A DNA stretch of 64,000 nt from Megalobrama amblycephala (Eukaryota; Chordata; Actinopteri; Cypriniformes; Xenocyprididae): NCBI RefSeq assembly GCF_018812025.1, contig NC_063057.1:15679963-15743962 (forward strand), in the 5' to 3' direction. The position numbers were made by a program, and so were the translations under genes. The notes below the pieces were generated by a model, which had not been told where the DNA came from, searched no databases, and saw nothing but the letters and a program-made list of their open reading frames with translations. Of this stretch, positions 1-13,551 are shown piece by piece. Each line of letters begins with the position of its first letter. Within the stretch, counting starts at the first letter, position 1.

Positions 1-21
1 AAAGAGAATGCGTGCCAAGGA

Positions 22-2436
22 ATGCCCACGGCCTACGTCAATGGACGTTTCTACACCCATAAGGGCATCCCACAGGCAAATGCAGGGGTACGATGGTTAA
101 GAAACCAACCCTGCCAACCACAGAACAGCAGGTGGGGTCCCCAGTCATGTCAGTATGGTGAAGCAGCAGCTACCCTCAAAACCCTTCACATCTCCTCAGC
201 TCATAACATCAGGGAACTCATGTGCACAGACTCACACTTTGCCAGACCTTGTTTCACATGCCATCTTCTGGGCTGGAAACAAACTGGTTTCAAGACTGAA
301 TGCAACAAGCAGGTGAAACATCAACACATGTTCCAGACACGTGATCACCTCACCCAAGCACACGACATGATCGTTTACTGGGAAAAGGTGAAAAGATGCT
401 TGAAGCAACCAGGGTGTGACAAAGGTGGGAACGACCAAACTAATGCCCTTGCCAAGACTGGCACACTGCATAACAAGCTATGGTCACACCCACCCCATTC
501 ACCCACCCTTAGTGTGGCAACAACAACCCGCAGCCAGCGGACTGTTCCTGCAACATTTCCCACCTTACTGCCACTGCCACTGACAACCAAACTTGCCAAC
601 ACTTCCATGCGAAATGTTTTGCACCACCACTCATACCCCTCCAACCTCCCGTTCACGGCATCTGGTCCCACGACGGCCCCTGGCCACAAACGACTACATA
701 AGACCAACCACATGCTACGTGTGGGAGTAAACTTTCTAATGTATGTCCCTGATGTCCTCACAGCCCCAAAGCTTGTACTGCCACAGGGCCAAAAGGGGGG
801 TGAACGGATATACACCCACGACACACCATGTGCCAAACACCAGGGCACCAGAACTATTTATGAGACTTTGAAACAAGTGGCGTACTGGCCCAGCATGCAG
901 GAAGATGTGGCAGAGTATGTCAGAGAATGTCAGGTTTGCTGTCAAGTCCAAACTGTAAACCCAAAGCACAGAGCTCCACTGCAACGCAGAGGAGTCACGT
1001 TTCCACGGTCAGTCGACCAGAAAGACTGGACTGTAAAACCTCCTCTGATGCTCATGGCCATCACAGACACCATACAGGAGTCAACTCAGGTGTTCCCCAC
1101 GGAACTACTGATGGCACGGCAGGTGCCACTGCACCTGTACCAACCAGGAGACTCGAGTCTCATCACAGCCTACTCCACCCATCAGCATCGCAACAAGCTC
1201 CGCCTACAGCTGAGAGAACAACTCGCAACACAGAGCCAAACCCTGCAAACCACCTGCAAATCCCGGAAAGGTATTGTGGTGGTTCTCTATACTCACAGTT
1301 TCCTGCTGATCCAAACGGCTAACTCAAGGAAGCAACTGTTTACAGTCCTCCAGAATGACTTTGCCCAGAATCAGCTGGTTATAGCTTTGTTGACAGACCT
1401 GCTGCGAGAAGTTAGCTTCTCTATGGACAGAGTGGCTATGAATAGGATTCCTCAGTATCCCACACAAACTGTGCTGGACTTTGCTACTGGCAGACCCAAA
1501 GACATGGTCAATGTCAGGTGGTGGCAATGTAACACCCCTGCCGAGAAACACACCTCAGATGTGGTAGCCTACCACAACAGCAACCCACGGCTGTGCCTGG
1601 CTCCCCACTTTTGCAGGCGTAGTTTCACCAAAGACTTTCCGTACTTCTCCCCTAACCAGCTCTTCCTCAGAAACCACACTGAAGGAAGGGGCCGGTTGCA
1701 GCCCATGACCAGCAACACACGCTGCCCTGCCAAGGCCAAGCTTCGCACCCAAGTCATCGGGACACTGCTCGTCCACACCCCCACTCATGCTGCCACCCTA
1801 ACCTACCATCAGCACAACACCGCCACTCGTGTCAGCCTGCCCAATCCAAGTAAGTGGATCCAGGTACCCCTGGGTTCCATCCTTCACCGCAGCCATCTGG
1901 CAGTGTACTGTCTCTCAAGCAAAGAGGACCAGTCAGAACTGGAAATCCCATCCTCCTCCAGGAATCACCATCACACCTTAGATCCAGGACTGGAACTGAG
2001 GATTGACAAAGGGGGGTCCCAGCTAAGTGACAGTACTCCCATCGATGCAGCCCGCCAAGCACTTTCACGACTGCCTGTCCTGACCAGCTCACCTAGAGCC
2101 CACGCTTGGACCGCTGCCAACACAGTCCGTTGCTACTCCATGGCAATCAAGTATGCACTCGCCCTGGGTCTGGCCTTCATCCTATCCCAAGGGATCAAAG
2201 GGATGCAAGAGTCCATGGACCGGTGCCTATCTGCCCCTCCTCAAGGACGAGTAGGAACCACCTGCTGCGTGACCATCCGGATCCATGTGCCATCGAACTT
2301 GGTTACCGTCCAACGAAGTCCGCACAGGGACTTTGTTGGCCGAAGGGGGGTCTGTAGCATATGCACATGTATCAGGACAATCAATAAACTTTGGAGTTTT
2401 CAGAATGCTTTTAACCTGATGAACTGTGTTCGTTAA
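22..2436 (+). pseudogene. fused pol-env-like open frame with the integrase core deleted
   Basis: An 804-codon frame is open to 2436, ending inside the LTR. Residues ~45-155 resemble the C-terminal part of a retroviral RNase H (HNIREL, QTRDHLTQAHDMIVYW). Residues ~264-310 form an integrase HHCC zinc-binding module: two His, then CQVCC after about 30 residues, with the intervening YWPSM-EDV. The frame then jumps at residue ~335 to sequence like the integrase C-terminal region (LMAITDTIQEST...FPTELLMARQ). The ~150-residue catalytic core with its acidic triad is missing. Later residues look envelope-like, with a hydrophobic segment near 710 (YALALGLAFILS). The protein cannot act as an integrase. 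No stop interrupts it, which is odd for a decayed copy. Confidence 0.6.
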
Positions 2437-3850
2437 TCACTAAGTCGGCTCCGACCAGTCTGCAAAGATGAGCCCATTTGACATCTTTGTGGCCTGGGCG
2501 AGGTAAGACAGTGGACCCAATTTCCTAGCTTTTGGAACATCAAAGGATCAACCCCCGGTTGTGGGCAAGAAACTCAGCGCCAGAGACTGACCAGACAAAT
2601 TCCACACACACACCCCACACACACACACAGACACACACACATATACAAACATGCCTAGAGATGGTATGTACAGTTATTCTCAAGATATGACTGTGCCAAA
2701 GTGTACCCGCTATATTTTAAGTGCATATATGCTTCCTAGTGTTTAGATTTTAGAGTTTAAATGACTGTAGCCATTCTAGTTTCATTCCTATTAATGTAAT
2801 TTTGTCTGTAAACCATAACTTCTTCTACATGTTTCGTTTATATGTCAAGTCTAGATTCTTTTGAAAGCTGTTCATCTGATTTATTCCATAATGTATGTCA
2901 CACTGCTGACAAATGCATTGTACTATTTTTAATAGTACTTCGAAGGAAAATGAACACTAATCCAACCTTGTAAATCATGCAAATGAGTTTGCAAGACAAA
3001 AACAAAGGGAAAGCTTTCCCGCCAACTTTGCACCCATGTTATTGGCTACCCCACCTCAAGGAGGTGTGTCGGCTTATCTGTCATAAAAGCAAAGACGCAC
3101 AATCTCTTGTGTTGCTCTCCCGATTGTCTCACGAGCATCTCGTGCACGTTTTTCCCGGACCTCTCCGGTGACCACGCGCTGCCACCGCGCTCAGCTTCGG
3201 GATCGCCATCTTCCAGCGAAACCCACTCTCGTCCTCAGTTCAAACCTTCCCGCTGAACGGAGGAAGCCAACGAACTGCACCAGCGCTAACCTGAAATTCG
3301 ACACACGCAACCAATGCAAGTATACTGCCGTTTCTCAATCTTAGATGATGAAACTGATTTCCGTGCTGGCTTAGGACTGGTTGTGAGTTTGCTACTTGCC
3401 TTCTCTCTTTCCTTCTCTACTTCTATTCTTGTACATAGGTGTGTATTTTCTTGTATATTTAGATGTATAACCTCTGTATTCGTAGTTTGCATATATTAAA
3501 ACGTTATTCATGCTCGATTGTTCTGTTTGTTCTTTCAGCTGAAAACCCAAGTCACTTTAACGTTTTTCGATCGCTTTATGCTTTAGTTATTTTCATGGCC
3601 AGAAAATAACTCTGTTTATAATATTCTGTGAGGGACTTAGTTTGCTGGACAAACGAACAGTTTCTCTAGATAATTATTAAACCAGAACTAATCATATATG
3701 TAATTGATTATAATTCGTTGTAATTGATTCACAATATATGTTTAATTCCCCGTTGGGTTGATATATGAATCATAATTTATTCATAACCTTATGAATTATT
3801 ATATTCATATTTCATCCATAAATTGATTAATAACTGTACGAACCGCTACA
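2353..3850 (+). repeat. LTR (1,498 bp) of the retroelement
   Basis: The repeat begins TGTAGC right after a polypurine tract and ends GCTACA, a perfect 6-bp inverted terminal repeat typical of LTRs. Inside are a TATA-like CATAAAAG (3082-3089), a more GC-rich leader (3100-3300) and an ATTAAA polyadenylation-like signal (3495-3500). The last 300 bp are very AT-rich. Only one copy is visible, so the borders rest on the inverted ends and the purine tract. Confidence 0.6.
3082..3089 (+). promoter_or_regulatory. putative LTR TATA box
   Basis: CATAAAAG stands before a pyrimidine-rich, CG-containing leader about 730 bp into the LTR. This is where a U3 promoter is expected. It is a prediction from position and motif only. 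Confidence 0.3.
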
Positions 3851-5125
3851 TTCGTTACACAATGTATATGCACTTTTCCACATATTCCACATTTACGGTA
3901 GGAAATTTACAAATTATTTTGATGGAAAATATACTATCTTTGTGTGAAAATGTACCAAAAATGTCAAGAAGAAACATCATTATCACATCTGGTGGGAAAA
4001 AAAAAATGCTAATAAAAAAATTTACTACTGATGTTAAAAAGTATATTTTTAGTACATTTTTAATGGCCAAATCACAAATAGCTGTTTTATTTATTCACCA
4101 AACACAATTATTTCTAACAAGTGGTGTGTGTTAATTTTGGATGCTGCTTGACTGCATGAGGAAAATAAAAACTGCACTAACAAAGGTAGCTATTGCAACA
4201 TCCCCCACTGTTACCGTATCTAAACTAAAACAGCACACTTGGCAAAAGTGAATAAGCAGTAACTCATATAATTAGGTTCTCTCTCCCACCTCCCTACTTT
4301 CCCCCCATTTCTCTGAACACATGCGTCAGGGGATCATGGTGCCAGACAAGCATGTTCGCGGCATTAGTTAAAACCAACGGACTGCGAAGTACACCAGCGT
4401 CACCATGACTACCCCACCTCAGCACCAGGAATGACATTGCCATGGAAACAGCATCAACTGCCCACTCGACCAGCAGTGCCGTAGGTGGATGCTGAGGAAA
4501 TGACAGACAGGAAGTGGCGGCCTTGGCAGCAAAACCGCCCGTGCCAAAACACTGACGTTTGCTGAGATGGTGCGTTTGCAGTGGGCCTTATGCAGAACCT
4601 CCCAGTGTCGCTCTCTGAATGCAGTATTTTTACAAACAATTCAGACCGAGGACATTCCCACATGCTCTGATGCTGGCTGCTGCTTTTATACCATGCCGAG
4701 TAGCTGAGCGCCACTTTAAAATGCCGTTCAAGCCATTAAAATGTGGTTTGATGAGTAATTCAGTCACACTTTTACAGTAGTGCTGCTCAAAGCAGCGGGA
4801 ATCACTCCGTTACTGGCACAAGCACTCTGAGCCAATCAAGAGAGAGGCCTCCTGCTGAAACGAACATGTCTATATGAGAGACGTGAGGGGGGTCGGCTGG
4901 CTTAGCTGGCTGATGATATCATCAGATATAGAAACACCATCACTGTGAACAGAAAGCGAATCTATCCCAAAGCTTCTATTATTTGTTCACTCAGACACTA
5001 GACACTTTTATACAGCTATATTCTTACTGCGTCAGCTGTTTTCTCAAATTGTGTCTTTGTTATTTGTTGTAAGGGATTTTAAGAGAAATATTTGTCCTAG
5101 ACTAATAAGATGAGAAGAGTCGTAC
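3851..5125. other. anks1b intron, no recognisable element
   Basis: This is intron sequence between the LTR and exon H. 3851-4250 is AT-rich. 4250-4950 is more balanced and unique-looking. I see no coding signal or repeat structure. Confidence 0.5.
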
Positions 5126-5312
5126 CAGTGAGGCCGTAGTCTTCGGTGGATCCGGTGGAGCAGTTGGCGGGGCTGATGGGGGGGCTGGCGGGGGGGCTGG
5201 TGCTGAAGCTGGCGTAGCCAAGAGATGAGCTGACCTCCGAGGGCTCGCAGCTGTGGTTCTGTAGGGGTTTCTGGACGTCCTGGGAGGAGGACAGCGAGGT
5301 CCGTTGCTTTGG
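5126..5312 (-). CDS. anks1b: anks1b exon H: Ser/Pro-rich linker
   Basis: This 187-bp exon has acceptor ctgtcatAG and donor ACTG|GTACGA. It encodes [20 protein letters not shown], then a Ser-rich stretch, [20 protein letters not shown] and [11 protein letters not shown]. The PKQRTS start and the TxSPPASPP motif match ANKS1B directly after VIRPQ. It exits at phase 1 toward exons outside the window. The antisense retroviral remnant lies in the next intron. Confidence 0.93.
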
Positions 5313-8300
5313 CTATGACAGGAAAGAGTGTAATGTTAGCATTGGTTACTTAAAGAGGAGACTTTTATAAGTCTATATGATATGAGATATGATCTCCTGC
5401 AACAGATCCTTAAATAATTCTATCTAAATTTTAATGTAGAATTTACACTTCAATAAAATGAGGAAAGGCTTTTTGTGAGGCATCGAAGCTCACACGGAAA
5501 GTGATGAGGTGCACCATAAAAAATTACTGGCACCTAGAGGAGAGTGGTATCTAATTTCTGGACTGTGAATATGAATGTGTGGTTTATAATTAAACTTCAG
5601 ATAATTAAGAGCAGCAGACTGAGTGTGTTCATGTTTAACTGAGCAATGTTCATGATTCACCGGAATTTTAACAAACTTGCTTTTGATCGAAAATAAAATG
5701 GAAGCCCATTTTATTTTTTAAAAAGTAAAGAAAATGAAGTTTTAAATAAATAAATTCACACTGTTTGATATAAAGTCATACATAAGGTTGCAATTATTAC
5801 CCTTCGCTGGAAGTTTGATTGACAGGTAATCTAACCAATCATAGCGCTGAATCTGCCGTTTTGGGCGACAAAGCACTTGAATGGTGTGTACTAATGTCTT
5901 TCCTCGGTTGAAAAAACAAACATCCTTCTGATGTTCATTCATGTTTATTTGATGCAATATATGTCTTTGTGAACGGTCATTATAAAGTCAAATTGTGAGA
6001 TATAATATCATATTTTGAGATTTAAATCTGCAATTACCAGATATAAAGTGGCAATTATGAGAAATAAAGTCAAAACTGCTAAATATAGTAAAATAGTGAG
6101 AAAAAAGTTGCAATTGCGAGATATGAAGTCATAATTATGGGAAACTGCGAAATATAAAGTCAAATTGTGAGATATAAATTAATAATGAGAAATATTTGCA
6201 TTTGTGAGAAAGTCGCAATTATGAAAAATAGTTGCAATTGTGAGAAAGTAGCAAATTATGAAAAAAGTTGCAAGTGTGAAAATTCGCAATTGTGAGATAT
6301 ATAGTCACTATAGAAATATAGTCTCAATTGCGAGATATGAAGTCATAATTATGGGAAACTGCGAAATATAAAGTCAAATTGTGAGATATAAATTAATAAT
6401 GAGAAATATTTGCATTTGTGAGAAAGTCACAATTATGAAAAATAGTTGCAATTGTGAGAAAGTAGCAAATTATGAAAAAAGTTGCAAGTGTGAAAATTCG
6501 CAATTGTGAGATATATAGTCACTATAGAAATATAGTCTCAATTGCGAGATATGAAGTCATAATTATGGGAAACTGCAAAATATAAAGTCAAATTGTGAGA
6601 TATAAATTAATAATGAGAAATATTTGCATTTGTGAGAAAGTCACAATTATGAAAAATAGTTGCAATTGTGAGAAAGCAGCAAATTATGAAAAAAGTTACA
6701 AGTGTGAAAAGTCGCAATTGTGAGATATATAGTCACTATAGAAATATAGTCTCAATTGCGAGATATGAAGTCATAATTATGGGAAACTGCAAAATATAAA
6801 GTCAAATTGTGAGATATAAATTAATAATGAGAAATATTTGCATTTGTGAGAAAGTCACAATTATGAAAAATAGTTGCAATTGTGAGAAAGCAGCAAATTA
6901 TGAAAAAAGTTACAAGTGTGAAAAGTCGCAATTGTGAGATATATAGTCGCAATGGAAATATAGTCTCAATTGTGAGATATGAAGTCATAATTATGGGAAA
7001 CTGCGAAATATAAAGTCAAACTGAGATATCAGTTAAATACGAGAAATAGTCACAGTCGCAACAACCTTTTTATTTTATTTGCCAAAAACGAATTTCCATA
7101 AATGACTCCATCATAGTAAAACTTTTTATGAGGAAAATGTGAATGGTGCCCATGCAAAACTCACAGCAATAATGCAAAAATTGTTGTGGATGGTTGTCAG
7201 GATGTTGCTACATAGTTACTAAGGTGTTCTGTCTGGTTGATAACACTGTGCTATGCACTTGCTAGATGTCCTGCATAGTTGGTTACTGGCCCAAATCAAT
7301 ATCTCCCAACCCCCTATGTTTAGTGATATTCTGATGCTTGCATTCACTAACAATTTCTGCAAAGACATCCCAACAAAAAAAATTAAATGCAAAATGCAAG
7401 AGAGTTTGTCAACAGTAGAGAAGTTTTGAAAAAGCCTGCAAGTAGGAGGTGGAATAAATGTGCGATGCATATTGCACAGCGAGAGGGAGAGACAGAGTGA
7501 GACAGGAGAGAAAACAGCAAAAAGAGATGACTATGTGCAGAGTCAAGCAGTTGTATAACCACAGGAAGTCTTACATAAACATCATCTTTGCTTTCTGTTG
7601 CATCACAGGTGTCCAAAATGCCAAATTAATTAATTTGCATGAGAAAAATGTCTCTGATTTAAGTGACTTAATTTCACACACAAACACACACATGCACACT
7701 GGCTCCACTTGAAAACAGAGATAAAAAGGAGAAAATCCTGAAAAGATGGTTTTGTAGCAAGAACAAACAAGACTCAAGTAAAAAGGTGAACTGTGATCTA
7801 TATTTTATACAAAAAAAAAAAAAAACCTTTTTTTCATTACCATTTACCATTTTCTGTTGGAAACAAATGTGATAAAGATAGTTAAGCAAATGTGTGTATT
7901 TGACTATGCACAGCTACCACAGTTTAGCCCAAATCTGCAAATTCAGGCAGTTTTCATTTTGTTGTCAACACACCTTGTGTCAGGAACTGCTGCTAATGAA
8001 CCTGTTACTCACACACACTTGCTGTCTCTCACCATGAACTCCTAATGAGTCTGTCATGGCTGACTGTAGTTAAATTAAAAAACAAAACATGCCTGTTCAT
8101 CAAACACACCTACTGTCTCCTCTAATAATGTTCTACAGCAGTCTCACATACACACACATACACTGTGACAGATTCACCCTGTGCATTTCTCTCCAAGGTG
8201 GAGATCAGGAATCACGCCAGGTTGACTTGCATACACGTGCACGCGTGGCTGCGTGTTAGCTCACTAATACTACCTTCGTTACATTGGGCATTATTCGGCG

Positions 8301-11300
8301 AGTGAGTGCAGAGTAAGAAATTGTGCACTAATTTATGGATGGCAATTATGATAATTATTCAGTGGGTTCTGGGATCGTGGGGCAATAAATGCCACTAACG
8401 CGACTGTTTCACCTCCCAATGGGGCATTCAGCATATTTAGGAATGCAGTACTATCAATGCATATGCAGATCACATTCAGCTCAAATCTCGGAGCGAGAAT
8501 TTATAATTACAGAGAATCATTCAGCACTGATTTTATATGCTCATCTGGTTTGGGAAATACATTGAGTGACACAGAATGTTGATCTACCATCTGCAGAAGG
8601 ATCTCTGGGTGAATCTCTTGACACTTGTCAAGAACGTGTTCGAGTCAAATTCTCATTACCATAATGTGAAAAACTCATTCTCTCATTCATTCTCATAATG
8701 TGGGGGGGGAATTAAAAATATATATTACATTACATTATTTAATAAAAGTATGACAGTAAATTACATTGTACTGAATCTATTATAGTGGGGGGAAAAATCA
8801 TTATGTCTAGACACAATTTTCATTACCATTACAGTCATTTTTACTGATACTTTTTCATATTAGAGTTATGCAGTGGTTCTCAGGGGCCCCTCAGCAAGCA
8901 TGAAAGTGTGACTTGAAATGATTTAATGATATTAAATAAAATCTATCTTAATTAAAATGCTAAAACACAAAACATCAAGATGTAATCTGAAATTATATAT
9001 ATTTTCCCCCTCAAGTTTTTATTGAAGAATATAAAAAATCAGAATCTTGAATCTTGTTGAATCACAAAATGAATCATGATTAATTAATTTAATTAGATGT
9101 ACAGTATCGACACTCCTAGTTTCTGTTAACAACAACAACAAATTTACATTTACCTATTAAAAATTAAAAAAGGGGATGGGGTAATTTTTTAAGCAAACTA
9201 ATTTATATTTTTTTAATATTATCTTTGGCCTGAAATATGACTGAAACAAAGTTTGCAAAGTTACAAAATATTAAAGACACTCCCCCCATGACCAGTGTTG
9301 GGGGTAACGCATTACAAGTAATGCGAGTTACGTAATCAGATTACTTTTTTCAAGTAACTAGTAAAGTAACACATTACTTTTAAATTTACAAGAAAATATC
9401 TGAGTTAATTCTTCAAATAAGTAACACAAGCTACTTTTTTTTCCAATTTACTGACTGACAGCTCTCCTGTCCCCATGTTGAGAGAAATCGTGAGTAAGTG
9501 CAGAGGCGCTGTGCGCTGTGTGTAAACATGATGGTTATTGTAGTTCTAGACTAAATGCGAGCACGCATTTTCTCATCTCAAATGCCCAATAACAGATTCA
9601 GCATTCCTTCAAATTAATAAAACAGTGAAATGTAAATACTGAATATTACGCAAACCCACGATAATTAAATATGTAAGCAATAAGGTATGAGAGACTGTGC
9701 TGTATCATGAATAAGTCACAGCTGAAGAGCGTTGCCTGCAACCCCTTCAGCCGTGACTTATTCACGATACAGCACAGTCTCTCATACCTTATTGCTTTTA
9801 TAAAACGGTTACCACACGATATAAATATTAAAGCAAAAAATATGCAACTTTCATGAAGTAAACTTTTTCTAAAAGCCTTCCTTCCGCCAGAAGAAATAGT
9901 CCCTGACCGCGAACAGCAACATAAGTTACATTATTACGCCATTAGATGGCGGCAAAGACTGTCTTTATGAGTGTGTCAGTCAGTAGCAAACACTTTTACA
10001 TTGAAAAGACTGAATTGTTGTGAACACTGAACAAGACGCAACTGACAAATGCTTTGACTAGCGCTGTCAGTCACGGGAAAACCCCTTAACTGTTAAAAGG
10101 ACAAGATAATACATCGGACATTTAAACAGATTTTTTATTATGAACATAGGACTGACCTGAAGGAAAATGCTAAATCTGAATGCAGGTAATACACTCGCTC
10201 AATCAATCTCTTTTTCACAATACTCTTCTAGTTCTACATAATACATTAAGCTTCAATGAAAAAAATCAACTGAGAACATACGGTTTACGTTGCTAAGAGT
10301 GGTTGCTAAGGGTGTTGTGTAGTGATACACAGAACTGTTGGGTGAAGCGTGAATAAAACACAGATACTGACCAATCAGAATCAAGGACAGGAGCTAACCA
10401 TTTTATAAGTTAAAATACACAAATATGTACAGTATTTGATCTCACTTTATTAACCAATGTCTTTGCTGCTGTTTTTCTATGATCAATTCATCCATACTAA
10501 TAAGAAAAGAATAAGTAAGTATGAATAAAATAAGTAAGAATGTTGAACCTTGCATTTCCTTCAGCCCGAGGCTTATTCATTTCACTTTTGGTGTGAAAGG
10601 GCCTTTAAATTTGACAAAAATAGAACTTTTTTTGTTGTTATATAAACAAACAGCCCAGCCCAGATGAGAAAAAGTAACATTACATAAAAAGTAACTAAGT
10701 AATGCGATTAGTTACTTTTGCGTTATAAGGGAGTAACGCAAAATTGTAATGCATTACTTTTACTTTCCCCAACACTGACCATGACCTTGTATACGCCTCG
10801 TATTCCGATCAGGTCATTCAATCACAAGCTTTCACTTTAATTTTATAATTTTATACTGTCATAAAAGAACTGATTATTATTTTTTTACTCCTTTTGCACA
10901 CTAGCTGATCCACAGAGGGTGTAGATATGAATTTGAAAGTGCCCCAATGACTCACACAAGAACGTAGCCTGTTTCAAGGCCAGTTTATAATACTGAGTGC
11001 CGTAAGCAGTTTATTCATCCAGATAAAGATGCATATTGAGCGTAGAGCAACACTTCTATCAACATTCCTCTTGTTCGTCCTCCATCTCACACATAAACGC
11101 ACACACTTTCACTCACTTCAATACAACTACCGTCTCCATGACAACGGAGGCAAAGCTGCAAGAGCACGGAGCACCGCAATAACAACAACATTACCAAATA
11201 TAGAGTTCCTGTTGCTAAAAAAAGATGACAAGAACACACTCAGCAAAGGGGGAGGGGCTGCTGTTCATTACAAAATGAGACGCCTCAAAGCAGAAATCAA

Positions 11301-13488
11301 ACAGACTGCAGGCTTTTACAATACCTTTTAACCTTAAATGATCCTTAAACAAGCAACACCGGAAAAAAATCATGACAAATGAAAGGAATAGTTCAACCAA
11401 AATGACGTTTCTGTCGTCATTTATCTCATTAACCTCATTACCCAAACACACATAAATTCATTTTGGGGTGAAATACCCTTTTAAAAAGGCAATACTTGGA
11501 GACTTGGAGAGGTAAATATTCAAGAAAGAAAATGCAGCTTGTGCTTCATGCTGTGTTTGTTTGTATCATACACAAAGACCTACGAGATATTAGCATCATT
11601 AGCATGACAAACTAGAAACTGAAGGGGCTATGGGCATGAAATATGCAATCTGCATCATTTAGCTGATCACCATTTCATCAGTGTTACAGTTTAAAAGCCA
11701 GAGGGATTTTCAACATCCAGCTGAGCACATGAAATTATCTTTTATTCCTGAGTTGCTAATAAAGTAAAAAATGCAGAATTTGTTATGACCACAGGGCTTC
11801 GAGAGCCCACTGGAACATTTCAGCACAAGACACATAGCACAAGGTCACTGATGAGTGTGTGTGGGCTACACTCAGTTTTAGTTCACTCACAGTGCAAACA
11901 CACGCACATTTTGATCACACTGCCAATTAAACACTTCTTAATTTAAACTCCTTGTGTCTCACAAGTACACACCCACACACACTTCAAAGGTCAATAAAAA
12001 GCAGAAAAGATACATCATAATGTCATGACCCTCTCCAACCAACCACTCCAGTGGTAGTAAGTTGGTTGCGCTCACGGCTCCTCTAACGCACCGCCATCAA
12101 ATTTCGATTTTGAATTTTAATTTCACAACAGCTACAACTAGCAGGTCGGTGGCTGTGAGAGTTCTCTGGAATGTGTGAATTTAGTCCACTAGCTGCACTT
12201 CACATCAAGAGGCATTTTGACAGCTTTGAGTATCTCTCTCTCTCATCAGAGTCTGATATTCTGTCTTCTAATAGACTGACGTCTTCCTACTGCATTTGTT
12301 TCTTGCAGTAATGTCTGTCATTAAAATAGACAAAAGCTATGTAGATGCTTAGTAACAACATGAACACTGTCAGTTGTAAGTCTTTGAAAATTATATTTCA
12401 AACGTAGCCCAAACGTCTTTTAGCTCAGAATTGATCTTGCCATCGTTTCTTTTCAACTAAATCCAGTTGTGCTCATAAATTTACACACACACACTGATGA
12501 ATATGTCTGATTTACATACTGTATGCCTAACAACACACAACACATATATGTATATATATATATATATATATATACATATATATATACATGGGTCATTGAC
12601 GAATAAGGTTTTTAAAAGTGTAAAAAAAAAAACATAATGAAGATATAAATAATTTTGAAGTTTTATTAAGTGTTAACAATGGGATTGTATGGATTTTATA
12701 ATCAATTAACACTGCTTTCCTAATTTTTTACAAGATGGACAAAATTTGTCACCAAAAAAGTAATTCGGTTTAACCAAACTTTTGGTTTTACCGACTGACA
12801 GATTTGGTTATACTGAATGACGATATTTTCAAACAATGCTAACAGGCTGATATATAGCTAGCAAAAGGACAATCAAACATTTTATATTTAGTACAAGTTT
12901 TTAAAATATTACAACATATTCCATGTTTTATAGCGGTTGTACCGAATGACATTCAGGACATGCGTATGAGCAAGTGAAAACATGAATTTTTCAAATAGTT
13001 AAGACAGAGTTAGTAACTTTGCTTCACGACCATGCGGTCCTTTGCAGGTGTCTGAATGATGTCACATCCTGACTGACTCGATCCAAAATAATCCCTTTAT
13101 ATTGGTTACTCCAAATGACATCAGTGAAATTCATTTTTCCGGACATTCTTTCTAATAACAAAGCAACGACTTCTACACATAATTTTAATACCATTTTGCA
13201 CTATGTTGATATATGATGTTATAAAATCATGCCAGAATAAAAAATATATACATTTATTAAATTTTAAGATATTTTAATCACATATGAAATGGCTGTATTG
13301 GCCTTTGGACGGTTAAACCAAATCACCTTTTGACACATCAAAATTTTTTAAAATACCTTTATATGTAGCAAAATATAATTAAAACCTTTTGGATTCAATA
13401 AAAGAGATCTAGTTGTACAACCTTACATTCTTTGGATGTCATATCTTTGTTTTTTATTATTATTAAGGCCTTTGGACAAAAAATGACC

Positions 13489-13551
<63 letters not shown>

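Larger units (their letters stand above)
1..3850 (+). mobile_element. endogenous retrovirus / LTR retroelement remnant (3' part)
   Basis: This is the right-hand part of a retroviral-type element lying antisense to anks1b. It holds a fused pol-env-like open frame, a purine tract (aagggggg, 2343-2350) and one LTR whose ends read TGTAGC (2353-2358) and GCTACA (3845-3850). Gag, protease, reverse transcriptase and any 5' LTR are not in the window. The RNase H, integrase zinc-finger and integrase C-terminal similarities indicate a fish endogenous retrovirus or Metaviridae-like element. The exact family cannot be named from sequence alone. The 3' flank starts ttcgt, which should recur at the unseen left end as the target-site duplication if the element is intact. 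Confidence 0.75.
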
